A stretch of DNA of 64,000 bases from CAZUHB01 sp964620445 (GTDB taxonomy: Bacteria; Planctomycetota; B15-G4; CAYZWU01), in assembly GCA_964620445.1 (NCBI GenBank), contig CAZUHB010000010.1, positions 62,001 to 126,000 on the forward strand, in the 5' to 3' direction. Position numbers and translations under genes: made by a program. Every line of letters begins with the position of its first letter. The first letter of the stretch is position 1. The notes beneath the pieces are model-generated. The model worked only from the letters and a program-made list of their open reading frames with translations. It made no database searches and had not been told where the DNA came from. Shown here piece by piece: positions 9,219 to 18,524 of this stretch.

Positions 9219-9610
9219 TATTGGTCCTCCCTGAAAAATAGAGTTGTCCCCCTTTGATTGGGGAGCGTGGCCCGTGTTCCTGACAAAGATCTCTCGCATC
9301 ACAAAAATTAAACGACGCGCAGCGGGGAGCGGATGTAAGGAGGACGTAAAGATCCTGGAGCGCGGCCGGATGTGCTACCTCCGGGTAGCGTTTTTTGAAG
9401 GGGAGCTCGTCCGGAATCGAGGCGCAATCTTTCGCCGGCCGGCGGTCAGTGCGCGTTCAGGTCCGATTTGCGACGATTGACCGTATCGGCATAATATTTG
9501 CGAAGTTAGGGGCGTTCAGTTCCGGAAAAGTTGGATCGAAAGCAAGCAGAGCCCATCGTGTTCAAAATCCTCTACCATGAAATCGAATCGTTCCTGCCAG
9601 GAGGTGGATC
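9219..9610 (+). other. divergent intergenic region
   Basis: About 390 bases between the toroid gene (minus) and the repeat lipoprotein (plus). It holds a short hairpin with a T run near 9374-9396, listed separately. An AAGGAGG-like stretch near 9337 is not followed by an open frame. No gene seen. Confidence 0.4.
9374..9396 (+). terminator. small hairpin followed by T run
   Basis: GCTACC (9374-9379) pairs with GGTAGC (9384-9389) around a four-base loop and is followed by GTTTTTT. It has the form of a weak intrinsic terminator for plus-strand transcription, but no plus-strand gene precedes it, so it may end a short leader or small RNA. Confidence 0.35.
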
Positions 9611-11290
9611 ATGTCCGCGTTCAACCGGCCATTGACGCTTGGCGTACGAGTTTTGTCCTCCGCAGTTCTTTTGATCTGGCTTGCGGCCTGCGGTGGCGGC
9701 AGCGGGGACGGCGATTCGAAAGCAGGGCAGCAACAAGGGGCCTTGCTGCCTCCGTCCGGTCTGTCAGCCCACCCTGTCGCCCATTCACGGATCGACCTCG
9801 AGTGGACGGACAACTCAGTGCTCGAGTCCGGATTCGAAATCGAGCGGAGTCTGGACGGTGTTGCATTCGCGAAGGTCGGCGCTGCGGGCCCGAACGCGAC
9901 CGCCTTCAGTGACACCGGCCTTCTGGCGGACCGGATCTACCATTACCGTGTCAGGGCGGTCAACACGTCGGGGAACTCCGGCTACAGCAACGTGGACGCC
10001 GCGAGGACACTCCTCGTTCCATGGGCCCGTTCCTACGGGGGAAGCAGCCATGACATTGCCAACTCCATCTCCGCCACTTCCGACGGAGGATACCTTCTGA
10101 CCGGAACCTCGGAATCCTTTGGCGGGGGCATGGGATTCAAGGATATCTGGGTCGTGAAAATTGACCGCGAAGGCGCTGTCGTGTGGCAGCGGGTCTATTA
10201 TGGAACAGCCGACGGCAGGGGGCTCTCCTCGGTTCAGACCGGCGACGGGGGGTATATGGTCGCCGGATCGACAAAATCTTTTGGTGCCGGCGCGGAGGAC
10301 ATTCTCCTCATGAAGCTCGATCCCCTCGGGAACATCGAGTGGCAGATGGCCTACGGCGGAGCGGACTCTGACGTGCCGAGCGGGGTGATCGAAGCGAGCG
10401 ACGGGGGCTTTGCGGTCGCGGGAAGATCAGCGTCCTTCTCCTCGAGCGACGATTGCTGGGTCTTGAAGGTCGATCAGACAGGCGCTATCGAATGGCAGTT
10501 CGCCTACGGCAGAGACGGGACCGACGCGGCCGCGAGCATTATCCAGACCGATGACAGTGGATTCGTCGTGGCAGGGGAGTCGGATTCGTTCGGTGCATCC
10601 GTGGACTGCTGGATCTTCAAGATCGATCGGGACGGCGAATTCGAATGGCAGCTGTCTTACGGGGGGGCGGAGTCCGACCGCGCCCGTTCGATCGCCAGAA
10701 CGGGCAACAACGGCCTGATCGTCACCGGTACTTCGGGATCCTTCTTTCCGAAAGGATTCTGGACGTTGAAGCTGAGATCGGACGGCGCGATTCAGTGGCA
10801 GAAGAGCTACGGAGACGGAAGCGGCGGCATACCGCCGGCATCGAGCGCGTCGCACAGCGTCGTTTCATCGGACGAGGGGGGATATCTCGTGGCCGGGGAA
10901 GTGACCCACGGGCACGGGAGGCGGGATTTTCACGTGATCAAGGTCGACGTGAGCGGTGTGATCGAGTGGCAGAAGATCTATGACTGTGTTTCGTATGATC
11001 GAGCGCTTTGCGCGGCCGGGGCCGGAGATGGAGGCTTCATCGTTGCCGGAACGCGTACCCATCAGGGTGTCGATGATGATTTCTGGATCGTGAAGACGAA
11101 CAACGATGGAACGATCGATTTCAACGCGGGCAGCGGCGCCTCGTCATGGAACACGAGCGTCACGACTGCAGACACGGCAGCGTCGCCGCAAGTTACCGGG
11201 GGTGTGAAGACGCAAACGGTTGTCACCCCGACGGTGGCAAACCTGTCCGTCGCGCCCACCCAGTGCACGGTCGAGCAGCAGGCTCCCTAG
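9611..11290 (+). CDS. lipoprotein with fibronectin III domain and seven-repeat propeller
   Basis: 559 residues. AGGAGG is 6 nt before ATG 9611. A lipoprotein signal ends in the lipobox LAAC (around residue 27) followed by a Gly/Ser linker. Residues ~45-135 form a fibronectin type III domain (SGLSAHPVAHSRIDLEWTDN...). From about residue 140 to 510, seven ~50-60-residue repeats follow, each of the form YGG-x-D-x-A-x-SI-x-x-T-x-DGG-[YF]-[LIV]-VAG-x-[ST]-x-SFG-x-x-D-x-W-[VI]-x-K-[VIL]-D. Seven copies suggest a seven-bladed beta-propeller. The tail is Thr/Val-rich. It is likely a surface or periplasmic binding protein; the ligand is unknown. Confidence 0.8.
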   Translation: MSAFNRPLTLGVRVLSSAVLLIWLAACGGGSGDGDSKAGQQQGALLPPSGLSAHPVAHSRIDLEWTDNSVLESGFEIERSLDGVAFAKVGAAGPNATAFSDTGLLADRIYHYRVRAVNTSGNSGYSNVDAARTLLVPWARSYGGSSHDIANSISATSDGGYLLTGTSESFGGGMGFKDIWVVKIDREGAVVWQRVYYGTADGRGLSSVQTGDGGYMVAGSTKSFGAGAEDILLMKLDPLGNIEWQMAYGGADSDVPSGVIEASDGGFAVAGRSASFSSSDDCWVLKVDQTGAIEWQFAYGRDGTDAAASIIQTDDSGFVVAGESDSFGASVDCWIFKIDRDGEFEWQLSYGGAESDRARSIARTGNNGLIVTGTSGSFFPKGFWTLKLRSDGAIQWQKSYGDGSGGIPPASSASHSVVSSDEGGYLVAGEVTHGHGRRDFHVIKVDVSGVIEWQKIYDCVSYDRALCAAGAGDGGFIVAGTRTHQGVDDDFWIVKTNNDGTIDFNAGSGASSWNTSVTTADTAASPQVTGGVKTQTVVTPTVANLSVAPTQCTVEQQAP

Positions 11291-11416
11291 TCACCCCTCG
11301 CAAGACCTCTCATTTTGCCCGGACAATTCATTGTCGTTTCCACGCCATGATGTACCATGGATGGCCTGGAGGGCGAGCAAACGCCCTCTGCAATGGCCAG
11401 ACGCGGGAGACACCTC

Positions 11417-12805
11417 ATGAAAGGATCGGCAGAGAAACGGCCGCGGCCTGTTCAGACGTTCAGCCGCCGCAAGTTTTTGGGGAGTGCTGCCGCGGGCGCG
11501 GCTCTTTTCTCGATCGTGCCCCGCCACGTCCTCGGCGGGGCCGGATACAGCCCGCCGAGCGAGACGCTCAATATCGCCTGCATCGGCGTGGGCGGCAAAG
11601 GCCGCTCCGACGTGAAGGGCGTGGCCAGCGAGAACATCGTGGCTCTCTGCGATGTTCACGAGGGGCACGCGTCGGGGACGTTCAAGCGCTATCCCGACGC
11701 GAAAAAGTACAACGACTTCCGCAAGATGCTCGACGAAATGAAAGAGATCGACGCGGTGACCGTATCCACACCCGATCACACACACGCCGTGGCTGCCATG
11801 ATGGCGATCAAGATGGGCAAGCACGTGTATTGCCAGAAGCCGCTCACCCGCACGGTGCGCGAGGCGCGCGCCCTGGCAGAAGCAGCGCGCGAACACGAGG
11901 TGGCGACCCAGATGGGCAACCAGGGACACGCCTCTGAGGAGACGCGCCGCATCTGCGAGTTCATCTGGAGCGGTGCCATCGGAGAGGTGCGCGAGGTGCA
12001 TGTGTGGACCGACAGGCCGTCGCGCGGACTGTTCAACGAGTACTGGCCCCAGGGAGTGGAGCGCCCCGACGACACGCCCGCCGTACCCGATGACCTGAAA
12101 TGGGACCTCTGGCTCGGCCCGGCTCCGCAGCGACCCTATCATCCCGCCTACGTGCCTTTCCGCTGGCGCGGTTGGTGGGACTTCGGCACGGGCGCGCTCG
12201 GCGATATCGGCTGCCACACGCTCGATCCGGTATTCCGCGCCCTCGAGCTCGAAGCGCCGCTCACGGTTCAGGCCACCTCGACACGGGTCAACAAGGAAAC
12301 CTATCCTCTCGCTTCGTTGGTGGCTTACAGGTTCGGCGCGCGGAAGTCTTCGCGTGCACCGGGCGAGATGCCGCCCGTGGAGGTGACCTGGTACGACGGC
12401 GGCCTGAAACCGCCCCGGCCGGCCGAGCTCGACCCGGGCATCGAACTCGGATCGGGCGGCACCCTCTACGTGGGCGACAAGGGCAAGATGCTCGGCCTCA
12501 TGATCATCCCCGAATCGCGACGCCTCGAGTTCGAGGCGCCGCCGCGCACCATCCCGCGATCGATCGGTCATTACAGGGAGTGGATCGAGGCGTGCAAGGG
12601 GGGCGAGCCGGCGGGATCCAACTTCGACATTTCGGGCCCGCTGACCGAGGCCGTGCTCCTGGGCAACGTCGCACTGCGCACGGAACTCAGGGAGCAGCTC
12701 ACGAAGCAGGTGCTCGAATGGGATCCGCAAAAACTGGAGATCACCAATCTGCCCGAGGCGAACCGATTTATTCATCGCGGATACAGGGAAGGCTGGACAC
12801 TCTGA
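11417..12805 (+). CDS. Tat-exported Gfo/Idh/MocA-family oxidoreductase
   Basis: 462 residues. The leader SRRKFLGSAAAGAALF (near residue 17) is a twin-arginine signal. The NAD-binding motif is ACIGVGGKGRSD, then STPDHTH and VYCQKPLT. The usual E-K-P is Q-K-P here, which keeps the lysine. The middle contains WDLWLGPAPQRPYHP and GTGALGDIGCHTLDP, both common in exported members of this family. ATG 11417 has GGGAG 7 nt upstream. The frame is open 60 nt further but without a ribosome site. It is followed after 20 nt by a paralogue, so the pair is an operon. The substrate is unknown, probably a glycoside. Confidence 0.9.
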   Translation: MKGSAEKRPRPVQTFSRRKFLGSAAAGAALFSIVPRHVLGGAGYSPPSETLNIACIGVGGKGRSDVKGVASENIVALCDVHEGHASGTFKRYPDAKKYNDFRKMLDEMKEIDAVTVSTPDHTHAVAAMMAIKMGKHVYCQKPLTRTVREARALAEAAREHEVATQMGNQGHASEETRRICEFIWSGAIGEVREVHVWTDRPSRGLFNEYWPQGVERPDDTPAVPDDLKWDLWLGPAPQRPYHPAYVPFRWRGWWDFGTGALGDIGCHTLDPVFRALELEAPLTVQATSTRVNKETYPLASLVAYRFGARKSSRAPGEMPPVEVTWYDGGLKPPRPAELDPGIELGSGGTLYVGDKGKMLGLMIIPESRRLEFEAPPRTIPRSIGHYREWIEACKGGEPAGSNFDISGPLTEAVLLGNVALRTELREQLTKQVLEWDPQKLEITNLPEANRFIHRGYREGWTL

Positions 12806-12825
12806 TCGAGGAGAGGAGGAAGCTG

Positions 12826-14133
12826 ATGAATGGTGTCACACGTCGTGAATTTCTGGAACGCTCGGCCGCGACGATGGCCGCGTTCCCGATCGCCGGCAGC
12901 GCAGCCTGGCCACGGCCGGGTGCGAATGACAAGATCCGCGTCGGTTTGATCGGCAGTGGCGGAATGGGACGCGGCGACCTGGCGACCTTCCTCCTCAATC
13001 CCGAGGTCGACTGCCCGGTGGTTTGCGACGTGGACGACGCCCAAATCGCGCGCGCCATCCAGCTCGTCGAGGAGAAACGGGGCCGCAAGCCGGACGGGGT
13101 GAAGGATTTCCGCCGCGTCATCGACCGCAAGGATGTGGATGTCGTTCTCGTGGGCACTCCCGACCACTGGCACGCCCTGCCCACCGTGTTCGCCTGCCAG
13201 GCGGGCAAGGACGTCTACGTCGAGAAGCCGCTCGGACGCACCATCGACGAGGGCCGCGCCATGCTCGACGGGGCGCGCAAGAACGAGCGCATCGTCCAGA
13301 TGGGGACGCAGTGGCGCAGCGGCGAACACTACGCGGCAGCCGTCGAATTCGTGCGGTCGGGCCGGCTGGGCAAGGTGCGCATGGCGCGCGTCTGGGCCTA
13401 TCTCGACTGGGTCGGCGGCATCGGCCGTCCGCCCGACGGCGATCCGCCGCCCGGCGTTGACTACGACCTCTGGCTCGGTCCGTCGCCGAGAAGGCCTTTC
13501 AACAAGAATCGGTTCCATTTCAACTTCCGCTGGTTCTGGGACTACGCGGGCGGTCTCATGACCGACTGGGGTGTGCACTTGCTCAACATCGTTCTCTGGG
13601 CGATGGGGCCCGTGGGGCCGCTCCGGGTCAGTTCCACGGGCGGTAAGTTCGTGGTCGACGACAACACGGAGACACCCGACACCCAGATCGCCGTGTACGA
13701 GTTTCCCGACTACACGCTCGTTTTCGAGCAGCAGCTTCTCGGCGGGCTCGGTCCCGGCGGGCGTCCGCACGGCATTCTGTTCAACGGATCGAAGGGAACG
13801 CTGATCGTCGACGGCAACGGCTGGGAAGTCATTCCCGAGCCGAAGAACAAGGATCTCGAGCCGGTCAAGCACCCTGCCGGACCGGACGCGCGCCCTGCCC
13901 ATGTGCGCAACTTTCTCGACTGCGTGCGCACGCGCGAGCAGCCGGTGGAGAATCTCGAGATCGGCCACTTCGTCTCGACCGTGGCCCATCTCGGAAATCT
14001 CGCCTACCAGACCAGGAGCGAGATCCACTGGGATGCGGAAAAGGAGATCGTCGTGGGCAACCCGGCGGCGGACGCTCTCGTGGGACTTCCCTACAGAAAA
14101 CCCTGGTTGCTTCCCTATAGCCGCCGCCGGTAG
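12826..14133 (+). CDS. Tat-exported Gfo/Idh/MocA-family oxidoreductase
   Basis: 435 residues. Twin-arginine leader TRREFLERSAATMAAF at residues 5-20; Rossmann motif GLIGSGGMGRGD; GTPDHWH then VYVEKPLG with the catalytic lysine; YDLWLGPSPRRPFNKNRFH and DYAGGLMTDWGVH in the catalytic domain. An AGGAGG site lies a few bases before ATG 12826. It is paralogous to the preceding gene and to the enzyme at 5221, but only moderately similar, suggesting different substrates or successive steps. A small ABM-like gene follows after 56 nt. Confidence 0.9.
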   Translation: MNGVTRREFLERSAATMAAFPIAGSAAWPRPGANDKIRVGLIGSGGMGRGDLATFLLNPEVDCPVVCDVDDAQIARAIQLVEEKRGRKPDGVKDFRRVIDRKDVDVVLVGTPDHWHALPTVFACQAGKDVYVEKPLGRTIDEGRAMLDGARKNERIVQMGTQWRSGEHYAAAVEFVRSGRLGKVRMARVWAYLDWVGGIGRPPDGDPPPGVDYDLWLGPSPRRPFNKNRFHFNFRWFWDYAGGLMTDWGVHLLNIVLWAMGPVGPLRVSSTGGKFVVDDNTETPDTQIAVYEFPDYTLVFEQQLLGGLGPGGRPHGILFNGSKGTLIVDGNGWEVIPEPKNKDLEPVKHPAGPDARPAHVRNFLDCVRTREQPVENLEIGHFVSTVAHLGNLAYQTRSEIHWDAEKEIVVGNPAADALVGLPYRKPWLLPYSRRR

Positions 14134-14189
14134 AAGAGGAGAGACCGGAGAAGAATTTCACCTGTCCCAGTTGTGTAAAGGAGGGATCG

Positions 14190-14504
14190 ATGATCGAGAT
14201 TGTTCACAGTTACGATTTTCGACCGGGCATCGACGAGCAGGCCTACGCGGCCCTTGCCAAGAAGGCCACGGCCATGATGGTCGCCGCCCCGGGCTTTGTC
14301 GAGTTCCGCGCCCATCGCAACATGATCGGATCACCCCACGTGAAACGCACCTCCCTGTGGGAGAATCTCTACGACTGGGCCGCGCTCGCCCAGAGACCCG
14401 AATTCCAGGCGCTCACCGCTGAATTCCGCACCTACGTCACCAACCTCAATGTCGAGATCTGGGGACCGTCGCCCTACGTGCCGCACCCGATCCGTCCGAA
14501 GTGA
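14190..14504 (+). CDS. small ABM-like (dimeric alpha/beta-barrel) protein
   Basis: 104 residues, preceded by AAGGAGG. The sequence begins MIEIVHSYDFRPG and continues with APGFVEFRAHRNMIGSP and TSLWENLYDWAAL, in the pattern of antibiotic-biosynthesis-monooxygenase-like dimeric ferredoxin-fold domains (beta-alpha-beta-beta-alpha-beta). Proteins of this fold include small oxygenases and many members of unknown activity. There is no signal peptide, so it is cytoplasmic. It sits downstream of two exported dehydrogenases and converges on the next gene with a 1-nt gap. Confidence 0.7.
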   Translation: MIEIVHSYDFRPGIDEQAYAALAKKATAMMVAAPGFVEFRAHRNMIGSPHVKRTSLWENLYDWAALAQRPEFQALTAEFRTYVTNLNVEIWGPSPYVPHPIRPK

Positions 14505-14505
14505 T

Positions 14506-16437
14506 TCAGCCTCCCTTGACCAAGTAGGCGGCCACCCTGTTGCCGAGGAAGGTGGGCATGATCAGGAGGTCCATCTCGTCGATGAACTCGAAGTCGGCGC
14601 TGTTCTGTCCGTCCGCGAGGGTGTCCATGATCTCCACGACCTGCCCGGTGGGGGAGATCTGGTAGGTCTGGCCTTCCCAGTGCGACACGAGGGTGCTGCC
14701 GTCGCGCCTCTCCCTGATCCCGTCCACGATTCCCGCCCCGAGAGAGGCGACGTGGCTGATCGCCTTGGTTTCGAGGTCGATCGATTTCAGGGAGCTGTCC
14801 TCGCTGTTTCCCACGAGCAGCGTGTTGCCCAGAACGCGGAGGCCGTTCACCCGGCCGAGCCGGTCCGTATCGAGCCAGACGCTCACCACGCCCTTCTCGA
14901 GGGCATAGATCACTGCGGTCTTTTTCGGATCGGGCGGAAAGGAGTCGGACATGTAGATCGTCCCCGCCGCGTCGGCAGCCACATCGTTGAGAAATGTCGA
15001 TCCGCGCACGGCGTGTTTCTTCGCGATTTCGCCGGCGACGAGATCGATCTCCACGAGGTTGTGGCGTTCCACCACGAAGAGGCTGTTGTCATGGATCGCC
15101 ATACCGCAGGGCGCGCGCAGGCCGGTGATCCAGTGCAGTTCGTCCACCTCCCCGTTCAGCTGCACTCTTGAAATGAATCCCGACGGTTCCCGCTTGCTCT
15201 CCCACGCCACGTCCAGGTTGGTCACGTAGAGGATGTCCCTCTCCTCGTCGTAGAGCACCGACTCGGGAGTGAGAAAGAGGGGATCCGTTTCCCAGACCTT
15301 CTGGACGCGGCCGTGGTCTTCGGCCGCGGGAGGCAGGTAACGATCGGCGCGCGCGGTCAGCCCCCAGCCGCCGAAAGTCTCGGAGAGGATGAACAGAATC
15401 TCGTTCCTCCCGCGGGGCGCGTCGAGCACGATCGTGTCATGAAGGCCCACGACGCCCACGAAGGACGGCTCACGGCTGCGGTAGGTGTAGTCGCCGAAAA
15501 AAACGAGCTTTCCATTGTGGAAGATGGCGACCTTGTCGCTGTACCCGAAGGAGAGCTCGATCCTCCCTTTCCTGTCCGCCCCGAAGACCGTCCTGGTAAG
15601 AACGCAATCGCCCGCGCTGTTGGTGCGCCGAGCGTGGCGCGAGATATCGAGAAGGCCCGAGGAATCGGCTTCCACCGCCCGCCACCCGGCCGAGAAGATG
15701 AGGCCGAAGGGCGGGTACGATGCCATGTCGATCCGGTTCGCGGGGAAGGCGCGGGAGATCTCCCATTCACCGACGCTCCAGGGATGCGGTTTGACCTCGG
15801 GCGGCGGCTCGAAGGTGAGCGTGTCGTCGATCCGGTACCGAAAGTTGGAAAAGCACGCACTGCGATCCTTGGGTCCGTAGAGGCCGATCTGCCCCCTGCT
15901 CTTTGCGTGTTTCAGATCGTGGATCTTCAGAATCGGTTCTGCGCCGTTGTTCAGGAAGAGTCGGGCCTGGCTGCCGTGGACCTCGAGCCGGAGATGGTTC
16001 CATTCCTCCTCGTTGAAGGCGGCACCCGAAGTGAAGCCGTCGCCGCTGTAGAGCTGCCACGTCTCGGAGCCGTTGATCTGCGGCATGTATTGCACCGCGT
16101 CGGGATAGAGGCCGGCCCTGTGGGGCCGGATGTAGACCCGCTCCATGTTCTCATTCGACTGCATGCGGAAGATGAGACCCGGGTAGGACCGGCTCCCGTC
16201 GACAGCGACATCGACCTCGATGACGCCATTCTCGAACTCCACGTCCTTGACGATCGCTGCGCCGATCAGGCTGTCGCGGCCAAGATGGGTGATCGTCTCG
16301 GCACCATCCAGCACCCAGCGGTCCGGGGAGAAGGGGATCGTCTCGTTCTGGGCGGACGAGACCGAGGTCAGGGCGAGGAAGCTCGCAATCAGACAGAGGA
16401 GGATGGTGGGAGTATTCAAACCGATGATCCTTTCCAT
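14506..16437 (-). CDS. exported two-domain protein: LamG/DUF1080-like plus SMP-30-like beta-propeller
   Basis: 643 residues with a Sec signal (MERIIGLNTPTILLCLIASFLALTS, cut near SSAQ). Residues ~30-190 form a concanavalin/LamG-like sandwich (GVIEVDVAVDG, YPGLIFRMQ, WNHLRLEVHGSQARLFLN, KSRGQIGLYG). A linker beta-domain with YTYRSREPSFVG follows. Residues ~380-640 are SMP-30/NHL-type propeller blades (LFLTPESVLYDEERDILYVTNL, GLRAPCGMAIHDNSLFVVER, LNDVAADAAGTIYMSD). ATG 16437 begins the signal peptide; the frame is open ~1.2 kb upstream as the shadow of the GH32 gene. It may bind or lactonise a sugar product; this is inference. Confidence 0.78.
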   Translation of the reverse strand: MERIIGLNTPTILLCLIASFLALTSVSSAQNETIPFSPDRWVLDGAETITHLGRDSLIGAAIVKDVEFENGVIEVDVAVDGSRSYPGLIFRMQSNENMERVYIRPHRAGLYPDAVQYMPQINGSETWQLYSGDGFTSGAAFNEEEWNHLRLEVHGSQARLFLNNGAEPILKIHDLKHAKSRGQIGLYGPKDRSACFSNFRYRIDDTLTFEPPPEVKPHPWSVGEWEISRAFPANRIDMASYPPFGLIFSAGWRAVEADSSGLLDISRHARRTNSAGDCVLTRTVFGADRKGRIELSFGYSDKVAIFHNGKLVFFGDYTYRSREPSFVGVVGLHDTIVLDAPRGRNEILFILSETFGGWGLTARADRYLPPAAEDHGRVQKVWETDPLFLTPESVLYDEERDILYVTNLDVAWESKREPSGFISRVQLNGEVDELHWITGLRAPCGMAIHDNSLFVVERHNLVEIDLVAGEIAKKHAVRGSTFLNDVAADAAGTIYMSDSFPPDPKKTAVIYALEKGVVSVWLDTDRLGRVNGLRVLGNTLLVGNSEDSSLKSIDLETKAISHVASLGAGIVDGIRERRDGSTLVSHWEGQTYQISPTGQVVEIMDTLADGQNSADFEFIDEMDLLIMPTFLGNRVAAYLVKGG

Positions 16438-16548
16438 TATTGTTGAGAGAGGGCGCCCGGCCGTGGACAATGCAAACAATGGCCTAGGTAATCCGAAATC
16501 GGTGAGAATATCACCTAAATATTTCACGGACTTTATTTGGATCGAACC

Positions 16549-18498
16549 ATGAGACACCCGAGACTCTCGCATTTGCTGATTATGGTCATGGTCACCCCAT
16601 TGCTCGGTGCCGCAACCGGCGCCGGCAGTTGTGCCATACCCGGCGGGTACGCCGGTGACGGGGGCGATATCGTCATCGCCGATTTCGAGGGCACCGACTA
16701 CGGCGGCTGGACCGTCAGGGGCACCGCTTTTGGACCGGGCCCTGCCAGGGGCACCCTTCCCGATCAGATGGAGGTTACGGGCTTTCAGGGCGCCGGACTG
16801 GTCAACACCTTCCACGAGGGGGACGGGAGTACCGGCACGCTCACCTCTCCGCCTTTCGTGATCGAGCGCGCGTTCATCAACTTTCTCGTCGGCGGGGGCT
16901 GCCACCCGGGCGAGACGTGCATGAACCTGGAGGTCGACGGCGAGATCGTTCGCACGGTCACCGGTCCGAACCGGAATTCGGGCGGTACGGAGCGGCTCTT
17001 GAACTGCACATGGGATGTGTCCGCGCTCGAGGGCCGGACCGCGATGATCGCGATCGTGGACCGGGCGACCGGCGGCTGGGGGCACATCAACATCGACCAG
17101 ATCGTGCAGAGCGAGAGGAGCAAGGGACTCCTGGTCACGACCGGTTTCCCTTTCCCGACGGAACAGAAGCTCTACGAGGGGATCTACCGGCCTCAGTTTC
17201 ACTTCACCGCGAAGAAGAACTGGCTCAACGATCCGAACGGGCTCGTCTTCTACAAGGGCGAGTACCACATGTTCTTTCAGCACAATCCCGAGGGGATCAA
17301 CTGGGGCAACATGACCTGGGGCCACGCGATCAGCCGCGACATGGTTCACTGGACCGAGCTGGAACCCAAGCTCTGGCCCGACGCGCTCGGCACGATCTTT
17401 TCCGGTTCGGCCGTCGTCGACCGGAAGAACAGCGCCGGTTTTCAGAACGGTCCGGAAAAAACACTCATCGCCTTTTACACGTCGGCCGGCAAGCCCTTCT
17501 GCCAGAGCATCGCCTTCAGCAACGATCGGGGAAGGACCTGGACCAAGTACGACAATAATCCCGTCATCGGTCACCTGTCGGGAAACAACCGCGATCCCAA
17601 GGTGATCTGGCACGGGCCCACGCAGAAATGGATCATGGCTCTCTATCTCGACAAGGACCTGTTCGCGCTCTTCGCGTCAGCCGATTTGAAGGAATGGACC
17701 AAACTCCACGACGTGAAGGTCGCCGGCTCCTCCGAATGTCCCGACTTTTTCGACCTTCCCGTCGACGGGGATGGAACGGCCCGCAAGTGGGTCTTCTGGG
17801 CCGCGAACGGCAACTACCTGATCGGCGCGTTCGATGGAAAGAGGTTCACTTCCGAGAGCGGCCCGCACAGGTCGGAGTGGGGGCGCAACTGTTACGCGGC
17901 CCAGACGTGGAGCGATGTCCCGGAGAGCGACGGGCGGAGGCTACAGATCGCGTGGATGGCGCGCGGGGCCTATCCCGGGATGCCCTTCAATCAGCAGATG
18001 TGCTTTCCGCGAACCTTGACGCTGCGCACCACGCCCGATGGGATACGCCTCTTTCGCGAACCGGTCTCCGAAATCGAAAGCCTCCACGGGACGGTCCATA
18101 CCTGGGCGGACGTCATACTCGAACCGAAGGAGAATCTGCTCCAGGGCCTCGCGGGTGACCTCCTTCACATCCGTGCCGAGGTCGAGTTGCGCACCGGGGC
18201 GGGATTCTGTTTCGAGGTCAACGGCCAGAAGATCGAGTATTCGGGAGAATCGCGGACAGTGAGCTGCCTCGGCTGCGACGCGCCCCTGGCTCCGCGCGAC
18301 GGGCGGATCATTCTGGAAATCCTGGCCGACCGCACATCGCTCGAGGTCTTCGGCAACAATGGGAGGGTATCGCTTTCCTCCTGTTTCCTGCCCGATGTCA
18401 CTGATCGGGCTCCGGTCTTTCGCGCGGTAGGGGCGCCTCTCGAGATCGTCTCCCTCGAGGTTCACGAACTCCGTTCGATCTGGAAGGACGGCGGCTGA
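16549..18498 (+). CDS. secreted glycoside hydrolase family 32 (fructan beta-fructosidase/levanase type)
   Basis: 649 residues with an N-terminal export signal (MRHPRLSHLLIMVMVTPLLG). Residues ~38-195 form an extra N-terminal beta-sandwich (VIADFEGTDYGGW ... INIDQIV). The GH32 five-bladed propeller starts at about residue 215 with FHFTAKKNWLNDPNGL. Asp228 is the nucleophile in NDPN, Asp349 is the transition-state residue in RDP, and Glu396 in the E-C motif is the acid/base. The C-terminal ~130 residues form the GH32C sandwich (ILEILADRTSLEVFGN). All three catalytic carboxylates are intact. It should release fructose from fructans or sucrose outside the inner membrane. No fructose transporter is adjacent. 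Confidence 0.93.
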   Translation: MRHPRLSHLLIMVMVTPLLGAATGAGSCAIPGGYAGDGGDIVIADFEGTDYGGWTVRGTAFGPGPARGTLPDQMEVTGFQGAGLVNTFHEGDGSTGTLTSPPFVIERAFINFLVGGGCHPGETCMNLEVDGEIVRTVTGPNRNSGGTERLLNCTWDVSALEGRTAMIAIVDRATGGWGHINIDQIVQSERSKGLLVTTGFPFPTEQKLYEGIYRPQFHFTAKKNWLNDPNGLVFYKGEYHMFFQHNPEGINWGNMTWGHAISRDMVHWTELEPKLWPDALGTIFSGSAVVDRKNSAGFQNGPEKTLIAFYTSAGKPFCQSIAFSNDRGRTWTKYDNNPVIGHLSGNNRDPKVIWHGPTQKWIMALYLDKDLFALFASADLKEWTKLHDVKVAGSSECPDFFDLPVDGDGTARKWVFWAANGNYLIGAFDGKRFTSESGPHRSEWGRNCYAAQTWSDVPESDGRRLQIAWMARGAYPGMPFNQQMCFPRTLTLRTTPDGIRLFREPVSEIESLHGTVHTWADVILEPKENLLQGLAGDLLHIRAEVELRTGAGFCFEVNGQKIEYSGESRTVSCLGCDAPLAPRDGRIILEILADRTSLEVFGNNGRVSLSSCFLPDVTDRAPVFRAVGAPLEIVSLEVHELRSIWKDGG

Positions 18499-18524
18499 GC
18501 GAATCCAATCCTGCGCGGTTCAAA

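Noticed and set aside
9300..9396. A cyclic-di-GMP (GEMM) riboswitch before the repeat lipoprotein
   Set aside because: A GGACG-TAAAG stretch and a GGGTAGC end look superficially similar, but the paired helices, tetraloop and receptor could not be drawn.
16438..17613. N-terminal extension of the LamG/propeller gene to 1035 codons
   Set aside because: The extension lies antisense to the GH32 gene and has no family resemblance; the signal peptide starts at 16437.
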